This document shows positions 7,720 to 16,692 of a stretch of DNA of 64,000 nt, piece by piece. Within the stretch, counting starts at the first letter, position 1. Each line of letters starts with the position of its first letter. This DNA is from Burkholderiaceae bacterium. Lineage in GTDB: Bacteria; Pseudomonadota; Gammaproteobacteria; Burkholderiales; Burkholderiaceae_C. The notes beneath the pieces are model-generated. The model saw only the letters and a list, made by a program, of their open reading frames with translations, searched no databases and was not told the origin of the DNA. The DNA lies in the NCBI GenBank assembly GCA_019751915.1, contig JAIEMS010000021.1:17288-81287 (forward strand), given 5' to 3'. Made by a program: the position numbers and the translations under genes.

Positions 7720-8462
7720 GCGAATCGATTGCAAAAGCGCCCGTGGCGCTGGTTACTGGCGCTACGCGCGGCATTGGCGCGGCCATTGCCCAAGAACTGG
7801 CCGCACGCGGCTACCAAGTCATCGGCACTGCCACCACGGCCGATGGTGCTGAACGCATCAGCGCTGCGCTGGCCGCCCACCCCGGTTGCCGGGGCGTGGC
7901 GCTGGACGTGAACGACGGCCCTGCCGTCGATGCGCTGGTCGACAGCATCGTCAAGCATCAAGGCGGCTTGCAAGTGCTGGTCAACAACGCAGGCATCACC
8001 CGCGACCAACTTGCCATGCGCATGAAAGACGACGACTGGGACGCAGTGCTCGACACCAACCTCAAAGCGGTGTTTCGCGTCAGCCGCGCCGTCATGAAAC
8101 CGATGATGAAGCAGCGCTTTGGCCGCATCATCAGCATCACCAGCGTGGTGGGTGCTTCGGGCAATCCGGGTCAAGCCAACTATGCCGCCGCTAAAGCCGG
8201 CGTAGCGGGCATGACGCGGGCCTTGGCGCGTGAACTGGGCAGCCGCAACATCACCGTCAATTGCGTGGCCCCCGGTTTTATCGACACCGACATGACCTCG
8301 GGCCTGCCCGAAGCGCAGCAAAAAGCGCTGCGCGATCAAATTCCGCTGGGCCATTTGGGCAAGCCCGCTGACATTGCGCATGCCGTGGCGTACCTCGCTT
8401 CTGCCGAAGCGGGATACGTTACCGGGCAAGAGTTGCATGTCAATGGCGGCATGTACATGTAA
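7716..8462 (+). CDS. fabG: 3-oxoacyl-ACP reductase
   Basis: The NADPH-dependent ketoreductase of fatty-acid elongation, a classical SDR of 248 residues. It has cofactor motif TGATRGIG near residue 15, NNAG near 88 and catalytic Ser/Tyr-Lys in SITSVVG and YAAAKAG. It ends with HVNGGMYM, a typical FabG terminus. Its start overlaps fabD by 4 bases. Confidence 0.97.
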   Translation: MSESIAKAPVALVTGATRGIGAAIAQELAARGYQVIGTATTADGAERISAALAAHPGCRGVALDVNDGPAVDALVDSIVKHQGGLQVLVNNAGITRDQLAMRMKDDDWDAVLDTNLKAVFRVSRAVMKPMMKQRFGRIISITSVVGASGNPGQANYAAAKAGVAGMTRALARELGSRNITVNCVAPGFIDTDMTSGLPEAQQKALRDQIPLGHLGKPADIAHAVAYLASAEAGYVTGQELHVNGGMYM

Positions 8463-8486
8463 TTGCTGGAAGATCACGCCGCTTGA

Positions 8487-8807
<321 letters not shown>

Positions 8808-8854
8808 GCGGCGCCTAGCGCCTTCTTTAGCGATTCAGCACAAGGTTTTTACGC

Positions 8855-10099
8855 ATGAGCCGTCGTCGCGTTGTCGTGACCGGCCTGGGTTGCATCAGCC
8901 CCGTGGGCAACACGGTGGTCGATGCCTGGGCCAACATCCTTGCCGGTCAGTCCGGCATTGACCTCATTACCAAGTTCGATACGTCGAACTTCGCTTGCAA
9001 AATTGCAGCGGAGGTCAAGGGGTTTGACCTAGAGTCCTACATCAGCGCCAAAGATGCGCGGGCGATGGACAGTTTCATTCACTTCGGTATTGCTGCTGCT
9101 GCCCAAGCAGTGGCAGATGCTGGCCTGCCCACAGGTGCGGCGCTGGACGACGAACTCGCCACGCGCATTGCCTGTGTCATTGGCTCGGGCATTGGTGGCT
9201 TGCCGCTGATCGAAAACACCCACGCTGAATTGGCCAACCGTGGCCCCCGGCGCATCACACCGTTTTTTGTGCCCGCATCCATCATCAACATGGTGGCTGG
9301 GCATGTGTCGATGCGTTTTGGTTTCAAAGGCCCGAATTTGGCCGTGGTCACAGCCTGCACGACGGGCCTGCACTGCATTGGCGAAGGCGGGCGCATGATC
9401 GAATACGGCGATGCCGACATCGTCATCGCTGGCGGCACCGAGGCCACCATCTCGCCCTTGGGTGTTGGTGGCTTTGCCGCTATGCGGGCGCTTTCGACCC
9501 GCAACGACGATCCCAAGGCCGCCTCGCGTCCGTGGGACAAAGACCGTGATGGCTTTGTGCTGGGCGAAGGCGCTGGCGTCATGGTGCTAGAAGAATACGA
9601 ACACGCCAAAGCGCGTGGTGCCAAAATTTACGCCGAACTCAGCGGCTTTGGCATGAGCGCCGATGCCGGTCACATGACCGCCCCCAGCATGGATGGCCCA
9701 CGCCGCGCCATGCTGCATGCGCTGCGCAATGCGGGTGTCAATGCCGATCAGGTCGACTACCTCAACGCACATGGCACCTCTACGCCCTTGGGCGACATCA
9801 ACGAGACCCATGCGATCAAGGCCGCGTTTGGTGATCATGCCCACAACATGGTCATCAGCTCGACCAAATCCATGACCGGGCACTTGCTCGGTGGCGCTGG
9901 TGGCATTGAGAGCATTTTCACAGTGCTGGCATTGCACCACCAGAAGGTGCCCCCAACCATCAACTTGGACAACCAAGACCCCGAGTGCGATTTGGACTAC
10001 TGCGCTAACGTGGCCCGGGACATGAAGATGGACATTGCCGTCAAAAACAACTTCGGTTTTGGTGGCACCAACGGATCGCTGGTTTTTAAGCGCATCTAA
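8855..10099 (+). CDS. fabF: Beta-ketoacyl-ACP synthase II
   Basis: The elongation condensing enzyme, 414 residues. The Cys-His-His triad is Cys168 in [10 protein letters not shown], His306 in [11 protein letters not shown] and His343 in [12 protein letters not shown]. The C-terminal [16 protein letters not shown] is standard. The gene closes the fatty-acid cluster. Confidence 0.97.
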   Translation: MSRRRVVVTGLGCISPVGNTVVDAWANILAGQSGIDLITKFDTSNFACKIAAEVKGFDLESYISAKDARAMDSFIHFGIAAAAQAVADAGLPTGAALDDELATRIACVIGSGIGGLPLIENTHAELANRGPRRITPFFVPASIINMVAGHVSMRFGFKGPNLAVVTACTTGLHCIGEGGRMIEYGDADIVIAGGTEATISPLGVGGFAAMRALSTRNDDPKAASRPWDKDRDGFVLGEGAGVMVLEEYEHAKARGAKIYAELSGFGMSADAGHMTAPSMDGPRRAMLHALRNAGVNADQVDYLNAHGTSTPLGDINETHAIKAAFGDHAHNMVISSTKSMTGHLLGGAGGIESIFTVLALHHQKVPPTINLDNQDPECDLDYCANVARDMKMDIAVKNNFGFGGTNGSLVFKRI

Positions 10100-10144
10100 T
10101 CCCCACAGACCCCACATGCTGGGGCCTTTGGCACCACCAAGGCC

Positions 10145-10627
10145 TTGAAAGTCCTTGACCAAGCACCTGCGGTGCATTACCCCGTAGGGCGCAGCCATGC
10201 GTTGGCATGGGGTATTGCCGTGGCGGCTGTGGCCGGTTTGCTGGTGTTATTGGCTTGGTGGGGTATGGGCACGGTGCACCGCTGGGCCTTGGCCGGTGCG
10301 CTGGGGCTGTGGTTGGCTTGCACTGCTTTGGCAGGGCATTTCTGGCAACAGTCGCCCGTGGGTGTGCTGGTCTGGGATGGTCAAACATGGCATTTTCAGG
10401 GCCATGCGCCCGAGCGCACTGGCCCTAGCGTCAGTGTCCATCTGGATTTACAGCACAGCCTTTGGCTTTGCCTGCGTTGCGCACAAGGCCCGGTGCTATG
10501 GCTTTGGCTAGAACAACACCACTCCCCCTTGCTTTGGGCCGATCTGCGCCGTGCGGTATATTCGCGCCCCCGGCCAGACCCTGCCGACACCCCCGCAGAC
10601 CCCCATGACCGCACCTTCTCTGGCTGA
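10145..10627 (+). CDS. Small membrane protein, YgfX-like layout
   Basis: 160 residues from a TTG codon; there is no ATG near the 5' end, so the start is uncertain. Two transmembrane segments (about 19-42 and 48-66) are followed by a soluble half with GVLVWDGQTWHFQG, a LDLQHSLWLCLR strand and WADLRRAVYSR. This order (two TM helices, G-x-L-x-W-D-G-x-x-W, then W-x-x-LRRAVY) resembles the YgfX/CptA family. The link is from pattern only. It lies between fabF and rpoE and overlaps the rpoE start by 23 bases, so the two are probably co-transcribed. Function is not assigned. Confidence 0.6.
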   Translation: MKVLDQAPAVHYPVGRSHALAWGIAVAAVAGLLVLLAWWGMGTVHRWALAGALGLWLACTALAGHFWQQSPVGVLVWDGQTWHFQGHAPERTGPSVSVHLDLQHSLWLCLRCAQGPVLWLWLEQHHSPLLWADLRRAVYSRPRPDPADTPADPHDRTFSG

Positions 10628-11237
10628 TCCCCCTCTTGTCGATAGCGACATTCAACTCGTGCAGCGCACGGTCGCTGGCGATCAGCGTGCCTACGAACTG
10701 CTGGTCATCAAGTACCAGCGGCGCATTGAGCGGCTCATCGGGCGCATGGTGCGCGACACCGACTTGGTGCAAGACATTGCACAAGAGACCTTTATTCGGG
10801 CGTATCGGGCGCTGCACCAGTTTCGTGGCGAATCCCAGTTTTATACCTGGCTCTACCGCATTGCGGTCAATACGGCCAAAAAAGCGTTGATGGACATGAA
10901 GCGCAATCCGCTGGTTTACGAAAGCGCCAGCACAGGTGCCGACGATGGCGATGAAACTTCCCGCCCCGGACACGAACTAATCAACGAAGAGACCCCCGAG
11001 ACCGTCCTTGCCGCCCAAGAGATCGCCACCGCAGTCAATACAGCGATGGAGGCTTTGCCCGAAGATTTGCGCCAAGCGGTCACTCTGCGGGAAATTGAGG
11101 GGTTGAGCTATGAAGAAATCGCAGTGGCGATGGCTTGCCCGATTGGTACGGTGCGCTCACGGATTTTCCGGGCGCGCGAGGCTATTTCGGCACGCGTTCG
11201 ACCACTGTTGCAAAACCAGATGGGCAAGCGTTGGTAA
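10605..11237 (+). CDS. rpoE: ECF sigma factor RpoE (sigma-E/AlgU type)
   Basis: The envelope-stress sigma factor, 210 residues from ATG 10605 (MTAPSLADPP); an earlier in-frame ATG at 10551 would overlap more of the preceding gene. Region 2 is visible as RDTDLVQDIAQETFIRAYRA and FYTWLYRIAVNTAKK. Region 4 contains LREIEGLSYEEIAVAM and GTVRSRIFRARE. It is followed by its anti-sigma factor and MucD, the canonical algU-mucA-mucD order. A matching sigma-E promoter is present before mucD. Confidence 0.95.
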   Translation: MTAPSLADPPLVDSDIQLVQRTVAGDQRAYELLVIKYQRRIERLIGRMVRDTDLVQDIAQETFIRAYRALHQFRGESQFYTWLYRIAVNTAKKALMDMKRNPLVYESASTGADDGDETSRPGHELINEETPETVLAAQEIATAVNTAMEALPEDLRQAVTLREIEGLSYEEIAVAMACPIGTVRSRIFRAREAISARVRPLLQNQMGKRW

Positions 11238-11258
11238 CGCCATCCAAGGGCACAGAGC

Positions 11259-11906
11259 ATGAATGACAACTTGAATCAGCGTGAAAAAATTTCAGCATTG
11301 GCCGATGGGCAATTGCAAGACGACGAATGGGCATCCGCGCTGCATTTTGCAGCCCAAGAGGAGGGCCATGAAACATGGCAGCTCTACCATTTGGTGGGCG
11401 ATGTGCTGCGTTCGCCAGAATTGGCACGCCAAGCCGATGGCGGTGCGTTTTTAAACCGGTTGCGCCAGCAATTGGCACAGGAGCCGCCACCCGTTTGGGC
11501 TGCGCAGGCAGCATTGCCACCGGTTTCGGTGCCGGTACCGGTGGTTGCGCCCGTGCAGGCGGCCAATGATCCGGTGTTTCGCTGGAAAATGGTGGCTGGA
11601 TTGGCATCGCTGGCGGCGGTAGCGGCTGTTGCTTGGAGCCTTTCAGGGAGTTTGAGCATCACTCCCACGGGGTCACAACTGGCCTTGGCACCTGCTGCGA
11701 CGGCACCAACACCCGTTGCAGTGCCCAGTGCGGCGCAGGCCAGCGCAGCGCTGGTCGTGGCCGAGGGTCAAGCGCCGCAAATCATGATCCGTGACCCGCG
11801 TTTGGATGAATTGTTGGCCGCGCACAAGCAATTTGGGGGTGCTTCGGCACTGCAGTTGCCCGCAGGATTTCTGCGTAACGCTACGTTTGAGTCACCGTCG
11901 CGCTGA
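11259..11906 (+). CDS. rseA: Anti-sigma-E factor RseA/MucA-like
   Basis: A single-pass inner-membrane protein of 215 residues. The N-terminal anti-sigma domain begins REKISALADGQL and contains ALHFAAQEEGHETWQLYHLVGDVLRS, as in RseA. A membrane segment follows at about 110-128, then an Ala/Pro-rich periplasmic part. It should hold RpoE inactive until regulated proteolysis. It starts 21 bases after rpoE. No separate RseB gene is present; mucD follows directly. Confidence 0.88.
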   Translation: MNDNLNQREKISALADGQLQDDEWASALHFAAQEEGHETWQLYHLVGDVLRSPELARQADGGAFLNRLRQQLAQEPPPVWAAQAALPPVSVPVPVVAPVQAANDPVFRWKMVAGLASLAAVAAVAWSLSGSLSITPTGSQLALAPAATAPTPVAVPSAAQASAALVVAEGQAPQIMIRDPRLDELLAAHKQFGGASALQLPAGFLRNATFESPSR

Positions 11907-11938
11907 ACGGCCCATGCGCTTGGTCGCCCTGTCTGTAC

Positions 11939-11966
11939 GGAACCAATCGACGCACTCGCTTTCTGA
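11939..11966 (+). promoter_or_regulatory. Sigma-E type promoter before mucD
   Basis: GGAACC at 11939-11944 and TCTGA at 11962-11966 are separated by 17 bases, matching the sigma-E consensus (GGAACTT, about 16 bases, TCTGA). It lies 65 bases before the mucD start and after the rseA stop, so the sigma factor encoded just upstream should drive this protease gene separately. Confidence 0.75.
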
Positions 11967-12030
11967 TGAAGACAGAGTCGCTATACAAATGGCGTTGTCG
12001 GCTCTGGTTTTTTGTGCAGAAAGGTTGTCA

Positions 12031-13506
12031 ATGAAAAAAACGAATTGGTCATCGACAGTGCTGCGCCCGGTTGTAGCGGCCACAGCGCTGGTTTTTTCTC
12101 CTATGGCTTTGCTGCCCAGCGCAGCCAGCGCCCAACCCGCCGCAGCGGCGGTGCGGGGGTTGCCGGACTTTACCGAGCTGGTCGAGCATGTTGGGCCGTC
12201 GGTGGTGAATATCCGCACGATTGAAAAAACACCCTCCCGTGCTGCGCCCCAAGGCATGGACGAAGACATGGCCGAGCTTTTTCGGCGTTTTGGTTTGCCG
12301 ATTCCGAACGGGCCACGCCCCCAGCGCCCCCAGCGCCCGAACGAAGAGGAAGAACAACCACGCGGCGTGGGTTCAGGTTTTATCGTCAGTGCCGATGGGT
12401 ATGTGATGACCAATGCCCATGTGGTTGAAGGTGCCGACCAAGTGCTGGTGACTTTGACCGACAAGCGCGAGTTCAAGGCCAAAATCGTCGGCAGCGACAA
12501 GCGCACCGATGTGGCGGTGGTCAAAATCGAGGCCACAGGCCTGCCTGCCGTGAAGATTGGCGACAGCGCTCGGCTGAAGGTGGGCGAGTGGGTGCTGGCG
12601 ATTGGCTCTCCGTTTGGGCTGGACAACTCGGTGACGGCGGGGATCGTCAGTGCCAAGCAGCGCGACACCGGCGAATACTTGCCTTTTATCCAAACCGATG
12701 TGGCCATTAACCCCGGCAATTCTGGTGGGCCGCTGCTCAATATGCGCGGTGAGGTGGTGGGTATCAACAGCCAAATTTATTCGCGTTCGGGCGGCTACAT
12801 GGGCATTGCTTTTGCCATTCCGATCGACGAAGCCATGCGCGTGAGTGAGCAGCTGCGCGCCACCGGGCGCGTTGTGCGTGGTCGCATTGGGGTGCAAATA
12901 GGCCAAGTGACCAAAGAAGTGGCCGAATCGCTCGGGCTTGGCAAGCAACAAGGGGCGCTGGTCAAGGGGGTTGAGGCCGGTTCTCCAGCCGAAAAAGCGG
13001 GCATTGAAGCGGGCGACATCATCACCCGCTTTGATGGCAAACCGATCGAAAAAATGGCCGACTTGCCGCGCTTGGTGGGCAATGCCAAACCCGGTAGTAA
13101 AAGTACCGTCACGGTGTTTCACCATGGCCGCGCCCGCGATTTGGCCATCACCATCGTTGAAATCGAACCAGACAAAACGGCCCGCAAATCCATCGACCGA
13201 GAAGCCAACAAGCCCAAAGCATCGGCTGCAACCCAGCACTTGGGGCTGGTGGTCGCTGATTTGAGTGATGCACAGAAGAAAGAACTCAAACTCAAAGGCG
13301 GGGTGTTGGTGGAGGCTGCCAGCGAAACCGCTGCCCGTGCAGGCTTGCGCGAGGGCGATGTCATTTTGGCCATTGCCAATACCGAGGTTGCCAGTGCCAA
13401 AGAGTTGGATGCGGTGCTGGCAAAAATCGACAAAAACAAACCGATCAATGTGTTGTTTCGCCGTGGCGAGTGGGCGCAGTATGCGTTGCTCAGGCCTGTG
13501 CGCTAA
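12031..13506 (+). CDS. mucD: Periplasmic serine protease DegP/MucD family (Do-type)
   Basis: 491 residues from ATG 12031; the frame is open further upstream but MKKTNWSSTVLRP begins a clear signal peptide ending near SAASAQ. The trypsin-like domain has His130 (NAHVV), Asp160 (RTDVAVV) and Ser231 (NPGNSGGPLL). Two PDZ domains follow (about 290-385 and 400-490). A Pro/Arg/Glu-rich LA-like loop (PRPQRPQRPNEEEEQPRG) lies before the first strand. It degrades or refolds misfolded envelope proteins. It is preceded by its own sigma-E promoter. Confidence 0.94.
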   Translation: MKKTNWSSTVLRPVVAATALVFSPMALLPSAASAQPAAAAVRGLPDFTELVEHVGPSVVNIRTIEKTPSRAAPQGMDEDMAELFRRFGLPIPNGPRPQRPQRPNEEEEQPRGVGSGFIVSADGYVMTNAHVVEGADQVLVTLTDKREFKAKIVGSDKRTDVAVVKIEATGLPAVKIGDSARLKVGEWVLAIGSPFGLDNSVTAGIVSAKQRDTGEYLPFIQTDVAINPGNSGGPLLNMRGEVVGINSQIYSRSGGYMGIAFAIPIDEAMRVSEQLRATGRVVRGRIGVQIGQVTKEVAESLGLGKQQGALVKGVEAGSPAEKAGIEAGDIITRFDGKPIEKMADLPRLVGNAKPGSKSTVTVFHHGRARDLAITIVEIEPDKTARKSIDREANKPKASAATQHLGLVVADLSDAQKKELKLKGGVLVEAASETAARAGLREGDVILAIANTEVASAKELDAVLAKIDKNKPINVLFRRGEWAQYALLRPVR

Positions 13507-13568
13507 TACGAAGCGCCCGCAGCGGGTGTGCCAACCCTGTTGGGTAGAATAGCCAGCACCCATGCGCG

Positions 13569-13574
13569 GCCTAC
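13569..13574 (+). promoter_or_regulatory. Possible original lepA -10 box, now separated from the gene
   Basis: TACAAT in GGCCTACAATGAG lies 62 bases after mucD. The same GCCTACAATG string precedes ppsA (40251). It would be a candidate for the promoter of lepA before the insertion element separated the two by about 1.3 kb. Confidence 0.3.
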
Positions 13575-13614
13575 AATGAGACTCCAACCATTGCAGTTGC
13601 CAAGGATTGTTGGT

Positions 13615-14781
13615 TCAGGGCGCGTCACCATCCGATGCGCCCTTTTTCTTGGGCGCACCCTTTTTTGTAATCCCATCACTTGACGCTTTTCCTTGTTGAC
13701 ATCCTCCCCTGCCTAAATGAAAGGGGATTCCCACTGCTGGCGTGTCATGCCCGACACGGGAACCTGATTTATTCAAGATGTTTTTGGCCGCATTCACATC
13801 ACGATCATGCACACCGCCACATGCCGAACAAACCCAATTCCTTATTCCAAGGCCTGCGATACCTTTCGGCCTCGAATCGGGCACAGCGCCGCAATCCGAG
13901 CAGGTCTGGGTGGTGTAGCTTTCGTTCACTTCTTCCAACCACGCGCCATGCTTAACAGCCTTGTACGCCAGTTGACTGCGGAAGGACGACCAACCCGCAT
14001 CCAAAACAGACTTTGCCAAGTTGGTCTTGGCAAGTCCGGCGGCACAGACGTTGCCGACCGCAATGTAATCAAACTCGCGCACGATGCGGGTGCTGAGTTG
14101 GTGGTGAAAATCGTTGCGACGGTTCGCAATTTGCGCGTGAATAGCCTTGACGCGGCGCTTCTTATGGGCGCGTTGCGCCACGGCCAAAGCCTGCTGCGCA
14201 CCCCGGTAGATGCGCTGGGCTTCGATCTTCTCTCCCGTGGACAGGGTGGCAAAGTCTTTCAGGCCCAAGTCGATACCAACACCTTTGATCGGCGGGCGCA
14301 CCGCCACTTCAGCAGTCTGAACATCGATCACGATGTTCAGAAACCAGTTACTTCGACTGTCTCTGGAAAAGTTGGTTCCGTCTTTAATTTTGCCTACAGG
14401 CAAGGCTCGACTGTTGAAAACGCGAAATGTATTGCCCGCAAAACGAAACGCATAGCCTTCGCGCTTCAACTCGCGGCCCTTGAGCGGAACCCAGCCCAGC
14501 GATTTTTTACCCCGGTAGCGCAAATAGGGCCGCTTCTTTTGGCTGCGCGACTTGGCATACTGCTCGCAAACGGCATTCACCGTGCCCGAATGCAAGCCCA
14601 GTTCTTTGCTGCTGCCGGTGGTGAGCTTGTTCAGATCAAACCCGGTGTGCCAACGCCTGCCAAAGCGCAAAGCATCCTTTTGCCGGTCGTTACAGAAATT
14701 CCAGACGAAGTTCACGGCCCGGCTTTGCTGGTTCAGCAAGCCAGTGAGCGACTTCACCCGGTATCTGTAAACAAGGATCAT
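13615..14781 (-). CDS. tnpB: IS200/IS605-family TnpB (OrfB), RNA-guided nuclease type, with altered RuvC-II position
   Basis: 388 residues from ATG 14781 (MILVYRYRVKSLTG); an in-frame ATG at 14880 would start inside the element end. It has the TnpB N-terminal helical region, RuvC-I with Asp171 in GIDLGLKDFA, a zinc ribbon (CSDCG and CSACG) and RuvC-III with Asp328 in HDRDVNAAKNIL. The usual glutamate of RuvC-II (VEDL-type motif) is absent: the position reads IAVGNV with Gly243. Glu283, Glu284 and Glu287 in the EEVNESYTTQTC segment are candidates to replace it. After about residue 362 the frame passes through the element's right end, and the last 20 or so residues (GITKKGAPKKKG region) are encoded by flanking DNA. 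No tnpA is present. Confidence 0.9.
   Translation of the reverse strand: MILVYRYRVKSLTGLLNQQSRAVNFVWNFCNDRQKDALRFGRRWHTGFDLNKLTTGSSKELGLHSGTVNAVCEQYAKSRSQKKRPYLRYRGKKSLGWVPLKGRELKREGYAFRFAGNTFRVFNSRALPVGKIKDGTNFSRDSRSNWFLNIVIDVQTAEVAVRPPIKGVGIDLGLKDFATLSTGEKIEAQRIYRGAQQALAVAQRAHKKRRVKAIHAQIANRRNDFHHQLSTRIVREFDYIAVGNVCAAGLAKTNLAKSVLDAGWSSFRSQLAYKAVKHGAWLEEVNESYTTQTCSDCGAVPDSRPKGIAGLGIRNWVCSACGGVHDRDVNAAKNILNKSGSRVGHDTPAVGIPFHLGRGGCQQGKASSDGITKKGAPKKKGASDGDAP
13617..13656 (+). terminator. Terminator after mucD with alternative pairings
   Basis: AGGGCGC (13617-13623) pairs with GCGCCCT (13637-13643), followed by TTTTT. The same GCGCCC can instead pair with GGGCGC at 13651-13656 over an 8-base T-rich loop, followed by another T run. 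Two mutually exclusive stems in 40 bases are visible. The hairpin overlaps the last codons of the antisense tnpB reading frame. Confidence 0.65.
13695..13850 (-). ncRNA. Candidate omega RNA (reRNA) of the TnpB element
   Basis: In studied TnpB systems the guide RNA scaffold overlaps the 3' end of tnpB and the right end of the element, and the guide is copied from flanking DNA. Here the right-end stem-loop GGGATTCCCCTTTC...GGGGAGGATGTCAAC lies inside the tnpB frame. The sequence next to it (minus strand from 13694 down, beginning AAGGAAAAGCGTC) would be the guide. The 5' end of the RNA is not visible, so the length is a guess. Confidence 0.4.
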
Positions 14782-14873
14782 GTTCCAAAAGATTCTAAGA
14801 CACGAATTCAACAGCCCGACCGCTTTGCGGTCGCCCTCTACTTCCCCGGCCTGAAGGCCGAGGTTTCTCCGGA
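13695..14873 (-). mobile_element. tnpB-only IS200/IS605-group (IS1341-like) element
   Basis: About 1.18 kb. The side beyond the tnpB C-terminus (13695-13732) reads GTTGACATCCTCCCC with a CCCCT/AGGGG stem-loop, the usual right-end form of this group. The other side (14817-14873) holds a perfect CGACCGC-ttt-GCGGTCG hairpin and CGGCCTGAAGGCCG, followed by TTTCTCCGG, as in left ends. There are no terminal inverted repeats or target duplication, as expected. Ends are estimated to about 10 bases. The TnpA Y1 transposase is missing, so movement would need one supplied in trans. It lies directly before lepA. Confidence 0.75.
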
Positions 14874-14882
14874 AAAACACGG

Positions 14883-16691
14883 ATGAATCACATCAGAAAC
14901 TTTTCCATCATCGCGCACATTGACCACGGCAAATCGACACTGGCAGACCGGCTGATTCAGCGCTGCGGCGGTCTGGAGGAGCGGCAGATGGAGGCGCAGG
15001 TGCTCGACTCGATGGACATCGAGAAAGAGCGTGGCATCACCATCAAGGCGCAAACGGCCTCCTTGCAATACAAGGCTAAAGATGGTCAGGTCTATAACCT
15101 GAACCTGATTGACACCCCCGGCCATGTGGACTTCTCTTATGAGGTCAGCCGTTCGCTGTCCGCCTGCGAAGGCGCGCTGCTGGTGGTCGATGCCTCGCAG
15201 GGGGTGGAGGCACAAACGGTTGCCAACTGCTATACCGCACTCGATTTGGGCGTTGAGGTGGTGCCCGTTCTCAACAAAATGGACTTGCCCCAGTCCGACC
15301 CCGACAACGCCAAGGCCGAGATCGAAGACGTGATTGGCATCGATGCCACCGATGCCATTCCCTGTTCGGCCAAAACCGGCATGGGCATTGACGAAATCCT
15401 CGAAGCTATTGTTGCCAAGGTGCCAGCGCCCAAGGGCAACCCCGATGCACCGCTGCGCGCCATGATTATTGACAGCTGGTTTGACAGCTACGTCGGTGTG
15501 GTGATGTTGGTGCGGGTGGTCGATGGCCGCTTGCTCAAGGGCGAGCGCATCAAAATGATGGCCTCGGAAGCCGTTTACAACGCCGACAATTTGGGCGTAT
15601 TTACCCCCGCCAACGAACCACGCGATGCTTTGCGGGCGGGGCAGGTCGGCTACATCATTGCCGGTATCAAGGAGTTGCAAGCGGCCAAGGTCGGCGACAC
15701 CATCACGCTGGAGAAAAAGCTGCCCAACAACGCTGGCCCAGCTGCTGAGGCTTTGCCCGGTTTTAAAGAAATTCAGCCGCAAGTGTTTGCGGGCTTGTAC
15801 CCGACCGAGGCCAGCGAGTACGACCAGCTGCGCGATGCCCTTGAAAAACTCAAGCTCAACGATGCCTCGCTGCAATACGAGCCGGAAGTCTCACAAGCGC
15901 TGGGCTTTGGTTTTCGCTGCGGCTTTTTGGGCTTGCTGCACATGGAAATTGTGCAAGAGCGCCTAGAGCGCGAGTTTGACCAAGACTTGATTACCACCGC
16001 GCCCAGCGTGGTGTACCAAGTGGTCAAGGCCGATGGTGAGGTGCTGATGGTCGAGAACCCAGCCAAAATGCCCGACCAAGGCAAGCTCGATGAAATCCGC
16101 GAGCCTATCGTCACGGTGCATCTGTACATGCCGCAAGACTACGTTGGCCCGGTGATGACGCTGGCCAACCAAAAGCGCGGCGTGCAGATGAACATGTCTT
16201 ACCACGGTCGCCAAGTGATGCTGACCTACGAGATGCCGCTGGGCGAGATCGTGCTCGACTTTTTTGATAAATTGAAGTCGGTCTCGCGCGGCTACGCCTC
16301 AATGGACTACGAGTTCAAAGAGTACCGTGCTTCGGATGTGGTCAAGGTCGATATTTTGCTCAATGGCGAAAAAGTCGATGCCCTGTCGATCATTGTGCAC
16401 CGCAGCCAGTCGCAGTACCGGGGCCGTGCGGTGGTTGCCAAAATGCGCGAAATCATCAGCCGCCAGATGTTCGATGTGGCGATTCAGGCTGCCATTGGTG
16501 CCAACATCATCGCCCGCGAGAGCATCAAGGCGCTGCGTAAAAACGTGCTGGCCAAGTGCTATGGCGGCGACGTGAGCCGCAAGCGCAAACTGCTCGAAAA
16601 GCAAAAAGCCGGTAAAAAACGCATGAAGCAGATTGGCTCGGTCGAGGTGCCCCAAGAGGCCTTCTTGGCAATTTTGCAGGTGGAAGACTGA
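14883..16691 (+). CDS. lepA: Elongation factor 4 (LepA), ribosome back-translocating GTPase
   Basis: 602 residues, standard length. The G domain has AHIDHGKST (P-loop), DTPGHVDF (G3) and NKMD (G4). The LepA-specific C-terminal domain ends [22 protein letters not shown]. The start ATG lies about 10 bases from the mapped end of the TnpB element, so the leader and ribosome binding site now come from element DNA, and no strong Shine-Dalgarno is visible in it. The gene is followed one base later by lepB, the conserved lepA-lepB operon. Confidence 0.97.
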   Translation: MNHIRNFSIIAHIDHGKSTLADRLIQRCGGLEERQMEAQVLDSMDIEKERGITIKAQTASLQYKAKDGQVYNLNLIDTPGHVDFSYEVSRSLSACEGALLVVDASQGVEAQTVANCYTALDLGVEVVPVLNKMDLPQSDPDNAKAEIEDVIGIDATDAIPCSAKTGMGIDEILEAIVAKVPAPKGNPDAPLRAMIIDSWFDSYVGVVMLVRVVDGRLLKGERIKMMASEAVYNADNLGVFTPANEPRDALRAGQVGYIIAGIKELQAAKVGDTITLEKKLPNNAGPAAEALPGFKEIQPQVFAGLYPTEASEYDQLRDALEKLKLNDASLQYEPEVSQALGFGFRCGFLGLLHMEIVQERLEREFDQDLITTAPSVVYQVVKADGEVLMVENPAKMPDQGKLDEIREPIVTVHLYMPQDYVGPVMTLANQKRGVQMNMSYHGRQVMLTYEMPLGEIVLDFFDKLKSVSRGYASMDYEFKEYRASDVVKVDILLNGEKVDALSIIVHRSQSQYRGRAVVAKMREIISRQMFDVAIQAAIGANIIARESIKALRKNVLAKCYGGDVSRKRKLLEKQKAGKKRMKQIGSVEVPQEAFLAILQVED

Positions 16692-16692
16692 T

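Noticed and set aside
13695..13732. CRISPR-like or tRNA-like reading of the hairpin at the IS right end
   Set aside because: Single copy, no spacer-repeat pattern, and it fits the right end of an IS200/IS605-type element.
13807..14886. Open frame of 359 codons on the plus strand opposite tnpB
   Set aside because: tnpB motifs on the minus strand are clear and this frame is a mirror of them, although it nearly reaches the lepA start.
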